Assembly (NCBI GenBank): GCA_035468355.1
Contig: DATITA010000024.1
Span: 13,850 to 77,849 of the forward strand
Source: DATKSS01 sp035468355
Lineage (GTDB): Bacteria > Chloroflexota > Dormibacteria > Dormibacterales > Dormibacteraceae
Direction: 5' to 3'
Length of the DNA stretch: 64,000 bases
Part shown: positions 57,622-64,000 of the stretch, piece by piece
How the letters are laid out: every line of letters begins with the position of its first letter
How positions within the stretch are numbered: the first letter of the stretch is position 1
Notes under the pieces: model-generated
The model's database searches: none
Told to the model about the DNA's origin: nothing
The model's input: the letters and a program-made list of their open reading frames with translations, nothing else
Translations under genes and position numbers: made by a program

Positions 57622-58791
57622 TTATGCGGGCGCCCGGGACCTCAGGTCAGCCCGGGCCGTTAATGGCTGCCAGGCCGCGAGCACGATGGCCGCCAGCAGG
57701 CCAAGCTCGAACACGGGCCACCTGATCAAGGTGGGGGCGACCCCACCGATGAAGAGGTAAGGGTTGGCCAGCACCCACAGCGATGCAAGGGCGACGCGCC
57801 AGGCCGCCGCGGGCCGCTCCTGCCACACCATCCAGCCGGCGGCGCTCAGGAGGCAGAGGTCCGAAGCGTGGAGATAAGGCGCGACGAGCAGGGACCCCAG
57901 GATCGCCACGGGAATCACGAGCCCGGCGGCTCCGCGCAACTTGTAGGCGGAGGCCAGCACCGCGGCCACGATGCCGAGGCGAATGAGGGTCACGGACCAC
58001 CCGGCGATCCCGAACGCGCCATGGAGGGTCAGGCCATCGGCGCCCGTCGGCAACGGCCCGCGCAGCTGTGCGAGGTACGCGGACGTGCCATGTGGGCCGA
58101 GCATCGCCGCGGCGGCGAGCGCGATGCAGGCGGCTGCTCCAAACCAGGCTGCGAACGCGCGCGGACGACCCGCCACCAGGAGCGCCAGCGGAACGAGGAC
58201 GGCGGTGTTGGGCTTGAGGAGCACCGCCGACAGGACGAGACCGGCCGCGACGTCGTGCCTTTCGCGAAGCAGCCGCCAGGCCACGACGGTCGAGGCGGCT
58301 ACCAGCGGGACCACCTGGCCCACGTTCACTGAGTGCATGACCCACCATGGAGAAAGTGCGCCCGCCACCGCGATCCAGCGGCTCCAGCCCTGGCCGGCGG
58401 CGGCCCAGGCCAAAGCGCAAGCGAAGAGCGCGAACGTGAACAGCGCCCAGACGTTGTATGCCGAGTCATAGGGCAAGCCGGAAAAAGGCGCCACCAGCCA
58501 GGCCACGGTCGGTGGGCTCAAGAAGGGCTGCGACCAAAGGTACGGAACGAGTTGCTTCTGCTCCTGCGCGACGATCTGCTGGTCGTATATCTGCGCCCAG
58601 CCCTGGTGCAAGCCCACCCGCGCGGCGGCCAGGTAGGTGTGGAAGTCGATTCCGGTGCGATCCTGTCGGTGCACGATGTCGACCGCCAGCGCCGCCAGCA
58701 CGACGAGCACGGCAATACCGATCAGGACGCGGCGGGTCCATCGCACGCCTTGAAGGTACCTCACCTCCGTTAAGCGACTCTTATAGCCCAT
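57622..58791 (-). CDS. Polyprenyl-phosphate mannosyltransferase-like protein (GT87/DUF2029)
   Basis: The ~389-residue protein has ~10 hydrophobic helices, and the GT87-type first loop DRTGIDFHTYLAAARVGLHQGWAQIYD, in parts, with a candidate catalytic Asp. Members of this family add mannose or arabinose from polyprenyl-phosphate donors to cell-surface glycans. ATG at 58791 directly abuts the divergent ATG at 58792 in CATATG. A TATAAG box on this strand (58785-58780) and GGAGGTGA lie after that ATG, so an internal GTG such as 58746 may be the real start. Confidence 0.75.
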   Translation of the reverse strand: MGYKSRLTEVRYLQGVRWTRRVLIGIAVLVVLAALAVDIVHRQDRTGIDFHTYLAAARVGLHQGWAQIYDQQIVAQEQKQLVPYLWSQPFLSPPTVAWLVAPFSGLPYDSAYNVWALFTFALFACALAWAAAGQGWSRWIAVAGALSPWWVMHSVNVGQVVPLVAASTVVAWRLLRERHDVAAGLVLSAVLLKPNTAVLVPLALLVAGRPRAFAAWFGAAACIALAAAAMLGPHGTSAYLAQLRGPLPTGADGLTLHGAFGIAGWSVTLIRLGIVAAVLASAYKLRGAAGLVIPVAILGSLLVAPYLHASDLCLLSAAGWMVWQERPAAAWRVALASLWVLANPYLFIGGVAPTLIRWPVFELGLLAAIVLAAWQPLTARADLRSRAPA

Positions 58792-60282
58792 ATGCACGCT
58801 CCACTTGAGATAACGCGCCGCCTGCCGGCCTCGGCCTGGGCGGCGGGAGTCGCAGCCGTGGTCTTCGCGGCGCACCTGCCGGAGTTCGTACATCGCATCC
58901 TCGACGGCGACGAGGCGATCTACGGATCGATCGCGGCTTTGATGAACCTCGGGGCGCCGTTATACGGGGCAGGAGGCGTGGACAACAAGCCCCCCGGGAT
59001 CTTCTGGGTCTATGCGGCGACCTTTCGCCTGGCCGGCACCTACCAGATGACCGCGATCCACACCGCGGGCTTCTTGGCCATGGCGGTGACGTGCGCTTTG
59101 ATCTTCGTGATCGCCCGGAACATCTCGGGGTTGCGCGCCGGGCTGCTCGCGGCCCTGTTCTACGGCTTGCTGACGGCCGCAGGCAACCCCCGGCTGCTGG
59201 CCTCCAACACCGAGATCTTCATGATGGTGCCGCTCACCGCGTCTGTCCTCACCATGCTGCGCCGGCGCTGGTTCTGGACCGGTGTTCTGCTGGTCGCGGC
59301 GGGCGCATTCCGGCAGTCGGCGGGGGCGAATCTCTTGCTCGTCGCGCTCGGGCTGTTGTGGCTGGAATCCCCGGGCGGAAGGATGCGGCCCGCAGCCTTC
59401 TTCGGCGGCGGCCTGCTGGCGGGCCTGCTTGCCGGGACCGCCTTGCTCGCCGGGACCGGCTCTCTCGCCGGATTCTGGCGCTGGACGATCCAGACGCTGT
59501 ACGGGTACGCGTCGACGAGCTGGACTCCAGCTTTGGTGTGGGCGCGCGCGCAGGACAGCGCCGTGCCCTTCGTCGTCGACATGTCGGTCTTGTGGATCGC
59601 GGCCCTCGCCTTCGCGTGGCGGTGGCGCGCTCTGAGCGCGGTCGAGCGGCTGATGGTCGCCTGGCTCGCCGTCTCGATGCTAGGGGCGCTCGCCGGGGGG
59701 CACCTGTCCTGGCACTACTTCATCCAGGCGATGGGCCCCCTGGCGCTGCTGGCCGGTTTCGCCTTCGACCGCATCCGTCTGCGGCGCGGGGTGGTCGCCG
59801 CCGCGATGGTGGGGATTGCATTCCCCGCGATCGCATGGTGGGCTTTCGACCTCGCGGCCGACCCCTTGACCTACGACTTCAGCGGACCGATTCCACAGCA
59901 TGCGGCCGTCGCGGCCTACGTCAGCGCACACAGCTCGGGGTCCGAGCGCATCTTCGTCTGGGGCGATTGGGCGGCGGTCTACGTGGAATCGGACCGCCTC
60001 ATGTCCGGCCGGTTTCCAGGCTTCCTGCGCGGTTTCGCCCGCGGCACGGGCCTCTCGCCCAACAACTGGGACATAGCCCCCGACGTATGGCCCCTGCTCC
60101 AATCGGACCTCAACGCCGACCCGCCTGCGCTCATCGTGGACACGGCCGCCGCGGGATGGAGCGACTTCTCGAGCTACCCGATGAGTAACTACCCCGTGCT
60201 CGCGGAGCTGGTGGCTGCGCGCTACCACGCAGTGGCGACCGTTGACGGAGTTGTCATCTACGCGCGCGAGCCTGGCTCTTAG
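58792..60282 (+). CDS. GT-C glycosyltransferase (PMT/ArnT-type)
   Basis: The 496-residue protein has ~11 hydrophobic helices, the ILDGDEAIYGSIAALMNLGAPLY first loop with Asp-Glu typical of ArnT/PMT catalysis, and the VDNKPPGIFWVYAATFRLAG region that positions lipid-sugar donors. The last ~130 residues form a soluble periplasmic part. It probably transfers sugar from a polyprenyl phosphate to lipid or protein. A TTATAG box lies five bases before ATG, so the message may be leaderless. It is divergent from the other GT-C gene. Confidence 0.85.
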   Translation: MHAPLEITRRLPASAWAAGVAAVVFAAHLPEFVHRILDGDEAIYGSIAALMNLGAPLYGAGGVDNKPPGIFWVYAATFRLAGTYQMTAIHTAGFLAMAVTCALIFVIARNISGLRAGLLAALFYGLLTAAGNPRLLASNTEIFMMVPLTASVLTMLRRRWFWTGVLLVAAGAFRQSAGANLLLVALGLLWLESPGGRMRPAAFFGGGLLAGLLAGTALLAGTGSLAGFWRWTIQTLYGYASTSWTPALVWARAQDSAVPFVVDMSVLWIAALAFAWRWRALSAVERLMVAWLAVSMLGALAGGHLSWHYFIQAMGPLALLAGFAFDRIRLRRGVVAAAMVGIAFPAIAWWAFDLAADPLTYDFSGPIPQHAAVAAYVSAHSSGSERIFVWGDWAAVYVESDRLMSGRFPGFLRGFARGTGLSPNNWDIAPDVWPLLQSDLNADPPALIVDTAAAGWSDFSSYPMSNYPVLAELVAARYHAVATVDGVVIYAREPGS

Positions 60283-60309
60283 AGGGAAGCCCGGAAGCAC
60301 CCGGGTCGA

Positions 60310-60927
60310 TCAGGCGGGAGAAGGCCTGGTCGGACGCTTCAGCTCGAGGATGCGAGGCTCGCCGGCGGCGACCGCGAGAACGCGCTCGAACAGCTCTTCG
60401 GCCCTCGATGCCTCGACCGCCTCGGAGATCCGGACGTACGCGGCCACCCCGTCTCGGAACACGAAGGTCGGGGTGCCGAAGACGCCGTAACGCTCCACCC
60501 CCTCTCGATGATCGCGGGCCAGGGGCTCGAGGATGCCGGGGTCTGCGACGTCCTTGCGGAAACGCTCCATGTCCAGGCCCGCCTCTTCCGCGACCCGTTC
60601 GACCACTTCCACCTGGTCGATGTCCAACCGGTCACGGTGGCGCGCGCGCAGCAGCGGCACGTGCAGGCTGGCGAATCCACCTTGGCGCCGGGCAGCTTCC
60701 GCAGCTTTGAACGCGAGCCTACCCTTCACCGGCTCGGATTCGGGCGCATCCCACACCGTCCAGCCCTCATTCTTTGAGTTCACCTGGATGAGCGAGAAGT
60801 ACCGCCAGCCGATCTTCAGCTCGCGGCCGGAGGCCACTACGCCTTCTAACAGCACCGATGCACGGTAGACGTAGGGACAGAGGTAGTCGTAAAAGACATC
60901 AAATTCATTGAGCCCCGAATCACCCAT
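60310..60927 (-). CDS. DsbA/FrnE-family thioredoxin-fold protein
   Basis: The 205-residue protein has EFDVFYDYLCPYVYRASVLLEG, a DsbA-like active-site region with only one cysteine (CPYVY instead of CPxC), and the cis-proline loop YGVFGTPTFVFRDG. This fits FrnE/2-hydroxychromene isomerase-type members rather than oxidising DsbA. No signal peptide is seen, so it is likely cytosolic. Its role may be disulfide isomerisation or glutathione-type conjugation. ATG start at 60927; its coding start overlaps the possible TTG start of the divergent CPBP gene. Confidence 0.82.
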   Translation of the reverse strand: MGDSGLNEFDVFYDYLCPYVYRASVLLEGVVASGRELKIGWRYFSLIQVNSKNEGWTVWDAPESEPVKGRLAFKAAEAARRQGGFASLHVPLLRARHRDRLDIDQVEVVERVAEEAGLDMERFRKDVADPGILEPLARDHREGVERYGVFGTPTFVFRDGVAAYVRISEAVEASRAEELFERVLAVAAGEPRILELKRPTRPSPA

Positions 60928-60949
60928 CCATCCAACTCCAACGCGGTTG

Positions 60950-61540
60950 GTGCGGACCCGTATTCCCGACAGCTGGCGGTGGATGCGGCCCGACCTCCTG
61001 GTCAGGCTGCTCCCATTCGCCGCCGCCTATGCCCTGGCGTACCGGCTGACCGACGGGGCAGGATGGCTTGGACTGGGTACCGGCAGTGTCGCCGTGCAGC
61101 TCGTTTTCGGCCTCCTCGCCGCCCCGATGATGTTCGTCGCCGCGCTGGTGGTCCAGCTGCGACTCACGCGGCGGCGCGGGGCGTTGAGCGTGCCTGCGGG
61201 CGCGGGCGACGCCTGGTTTCAGGCCACGTTCTATGCGGTCAACGGACCGCTGGAAGAGGCGTTCTTTCGTGGGCTTGTGCAGGGGGGCCTGGGTCTTGTG
61301 TGGGGCACCCCCGTGGGATTTGCCATCGCCACGGCCTCCTACGTCCTCTATCACCGTCTCGGCCGCTGGCCCTGGGCGGACACCTTCGCGACCGCACTGG
61401 TCGGAGTGCCCCTGGGTCTTGCTTTCTGGCTGCTGCCCGGACCCCCGTCGCTGCTGGGCGTCTCCATCGCGCACATCGCGGCGACCTGCGGCTTTCTAGG
61501 GCCGGGACCCTACCTGTTGAAAAGGCTGCGCCTGGTCTGA
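60950..61540 (+). CDS. CPBP-family intramembrane metalloprotease
   Basis: The protein (196 residues from this GTG; 210 from a TTG at 60908 that would overlap the divergent gene; 185 from ATG 60983) has five or six hydrophobic helices. Motif 1 is GPLEEAFFRGLVQGG, with the Glu-Glu and Arg of the EExxxR signature; motif 2 is YVLYHRLGRWPW (His), and the last His lies in IAHIAATCGF. CPBP proteases cleave membrane or prenylated substrates and act in immunity or maturation. The start is uncertain. Confidence 0.75.
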   Translation: MRTRIPDSWRWMRPDLLVRLLPFAAAYALAYRLTDGAGWLGLGTGSVAVQLVFGLLAAPMMFVAALVVQLRLTRRRGALSVPAGAGDAWFQATFYAVNGPLEEAFFRGLVQGGLGLVWGTPVGFAIATASYVLYHRLGRWPWADTFATALVGVPLGLAFWLLPGPPSLLGVSIAHIAATCGFLGPGPYLLKRLRLV

Positions 61541-61565
61541 ACGACCGGCGCCGGGTAGTCGCTTC

Positions 61566-62434
61566 TTAGACCTGACGGCGGCGGACGGAGTAGTAGACCA
61601 GGCCGCAGAAGACGCAGACGACAAACGCCCACCAGACGATGTCGGCGATCCCCGACGCCGCGGCGACCCCGGCCACTGCGCTGGTGCCGCGCGAACCCTG
61701 GATGGTGACCTCGGCACGAACCATGTCACCCGCCGCGCTGCTGACCAGCTCGTGCGGCACCAGCCAGTAAAGGACGTTAACGGCAGCCTTGAAGAAGGCG
61801 TTGCCGATGACACCGGTGTCGACCAGGTTGTGGACGAAGACGATGACGCCGGCGATCACGTTGTAGTAGATGAACGCGACGATCGCGGCCACGATGTTGT
61901 TCATCCACGTGCTCAAGGCAAGGACGAGCAGCATGATCACGACGGTGTTGCCGATCACCGCGAGCACGGCGCCGGTCAGGGATGTCTCAAGCCCTCCCCC
62001 GAACAGGAACATGACGATTCGGGTCTCTATCCCCAGCAAGCCCATGATCACCAGCAGGGCCGCGACCGCGGCGCCGATCTTGCCGGCCGTGAACGCCAGC
62101 CTCGAGACGGGCTTGGCAAAAATGCTTACTGCGGCGCCCGAGTCGAGGTCGTGGTAGATCGCGGTCATGCCGATTCCGTACGCCACGAGCAGGCCGAAGA
62201 TTCCGAGAGCCCCGAATATGTAGGTCAGGAAGAGCAGCTCGAGGAAGCGGTTGAACACCGCGGGGTCGACGTTGCTCGGACCAAAGTTGGAGCTTGACGA
62301 GGAGACCGAGTAGAGGACCTTGAGCCCGACTCCCAACCCCAGGATGCCGAGCGCGCCGATGATGAAGAAGACGAGCAGGATCCGCCGCCGGGACAGCTCG
62401 ATCAGCGTGTAGCGCGCCACCGCCAGGGTCCCCT

Positions 62435-62438
<4 letters not shown>
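61566..62438 (-). CDS. ABC-2 family transporter permease
   Basis: The 290-residue protein has six hydrophobic helices: ILLVFFIIGALGILGLGVG, LLFLTYIFGALGIFGLLVAYGIGM, IGAAVAALLVIMGLLGIETRIVMFLFGG, ALSTWMNNIVAAIVAFIYYNVIAGVIVFVH, WWAFVVCVFCGLVYYSVR, quoted separately. It resembles NosY-type ABC-2 permeases with a large external loop. It is encoded downstream of its ATPase with a GTGA overlap, giving a two-protein exporter. The substrate is unknown. Confidence 0.88.
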
Positions 62439-63212
<774 letters not shown>

Positions 63213-63214
<2 letters not shown>

Positions 63215-64000
63215 GGGTCAACCGACTATACATTGGCGAGTTATCAATCTCGACTCGCTCCAACGGCGGACCCTGACCTGGGCTGGACTGGCAGTCGTGC
63301 TCACCGCTTTCGACGGTTCGGTCCTGGTCCTCGCGCTGCCCGCCATTGCGGTCGACTTCCACGCCCGCACCCCCGCGCTCTCCAATCTCGGCTCCGCCCT
63401 CGCCCTCGGCGCGCTCGGGGCGCTGCCCCTGTCGACTCTCGCCGATCACTTCGGGCGGCGCCGGCTCATCGCCATCGGAGTCGCGGGCTTTTCGATCGCC
63501 AACTTCGCCAGCGCGTTCGCGCCGTCACTTGCGGTCCTAGCCGCCGTGCGGCTGGTCGCCGTGTGCTTCGAGGCGCTCGTGGCGGGCGTGGCCACGGCGC
63601 TGATCGTGGAGGAAGCGCCGGCAGCGCATCGAGGCCAGGCGGTCAGCGTGCTCGCCCTCCTTGCCGGCATAGGCACCGGGGTCACCGTCGTCGCCTACCC
63701 GATCATCGCCCCACACTGGCGCTGGCTTTTCATGGCGGGCGGCGTCGGCGTCCTGATCGCGCCGGTGATCTGGTTCCGCCTCCCCGAGGGCAGAACCTGG
63801 CTTGCCGTGAAGGTCAGCGGCTCGGCGCTCAACCTCCTCTTCCAACCGCCATGGCGGCGGAGGGTGCTCATCCTGGCGCTGATGACGGCCCTGCTCGCCA
63901 TCCTGCTCGAGCCCGCCGGACTCCTGTTCACCGTTTACGCCAGCGACGTCCTCCACATGTCCCCGACCGCCATCAGCATCCTGATCGTGGTTTCAGGCGT
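63213..64000 (+). CDS. MFS transporter (N-terminal part, cut by right edge)
   Basis: The reading frame from ATG 63213 gives 262 residues and continues beyond the window. Helix 1 has WAGLAVVLTAFDGSVLVLALPAIAVDF, the loop STLADHFGRRRLIAIGV is the MFS signature between helices 2 and 3, and VAVCFEALVAGVATALIVEEAP follows. The first ~18 residues are polar. The ATG overlaps by two bases the divergent ABC ATG. A DHA-type drug or metabolite exporter is likely. The substrate is unknown. Confidence 0.8.

Overview
The window is a 64 kb chromosomal segment of high GC content, almost wholly coding, with mostly short intergenic gaps and many start/stop overlaps (ATGA, GTGA, TTGA). The mix of families points to a Terrabacteria lineage near Actinobacteriota and Chloroflexota. 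The actinobacterial-looking traits are a LprG-type lipoprotein beside a P55-type exporter, a FasR/PucR-type regulator beside the fab genes, DUF3052, UPF0182, a ClgR-type regulator beside clpP, an F420-type luciferase-like oxidoreductase and two-subunit UvrD helicase-nucleases. The duplicated ThyX, TrbL-like protein and bactofilin would fit Candidatus Dormibacterota or a deep Chloroflexota group. This placement is an inference from gene content, not a phylogeny. Many genes have a TANNNT box 6-9 bases before the start codon and no Shine-Dalgarno sequence, so leaderless mRNAs are probably common. I see no tRNA, rRNA, CRISPR array, insertion sequence or prophage.

Layout. 1-3007 (minus): thiamine-diphosphate enzyme (cut by the edge), isoaspartyl peptidase, a small arginine-repeat protein and double-domain ThyX. 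3168-11042 (plus): methyltransferase, acetyltransferase, FAD reductase, ClgR-like regulator, ClpP, an NAD-dependent epimerase-like protein and a giant UPF0182 membrane protein. 11039-16915: pcm, a nuclease-like/HPRT fusion, a 306-base gap with a possible structured RNA and promoters, thiolase-cupin, 3-methyladenine glycosylase and a GGDEF protein. 16992-22270 (mostly plus): class I aldolase, MBL hydrolase, small membrane protein, DUF3052 protein and GNAT, of which two genes have no usable canonical start, then UppP. 22280-26430 (minus): FAD protein, SSB, M23 peptidase, TrbL/VirB6-like protein and a VirB2-like small membrane protein.

26545-32452 (plus): split LigD (PE-ligase, then polymerase), NDH-2, LprG-like lipoprotein and P55-like MFS exporter in one run. 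32422-38411: methyltransferase, bactofilin, small membrane protein, aminotransferase, CBS/zinc-ribbon protein, PLP dehydratase, EamA transporter and Dtd. 38582-45918 (minus): a compact fatty-acid synthesis cluster, transcribed fasR-like, fabF, acpP, fabH, fabD, fabG, accD, accA. 45968-50366: dienelactone hydrolase, DinB-like protein, HIT protein, ABC exporter and PfkB kinase. 50440-57588 (minus): a phasin/histone-H1-like protein under a perfect consensus promoter, a small DUF4031-like protein and the AdnAB/AddAB-type helicase-nuclease pair. 57622-64000: two GT-C glycosyltransferases, DsbA-like protein, CPBP protease, an ABC-2 system and an MFS transporter cut by the right edge.

Most notable are (i) a 16-base element repeated exactly, at exactly the same distance, before ssb and before the VirB2/VirB6/M23 run, suggesting a co-regulated DNA-transfer or envelope module; (ii) palindromic operators at the fab promoter and around the phasin-like promoter; (iii) genes that seem to start at CTG or GTA inside the upstream stop codon; (iv) a candidate structured RNA before thiolase; and (v) a hypoxanthine phosphoribosyltransferase fused to a PD-(D/E)XK-like domain.
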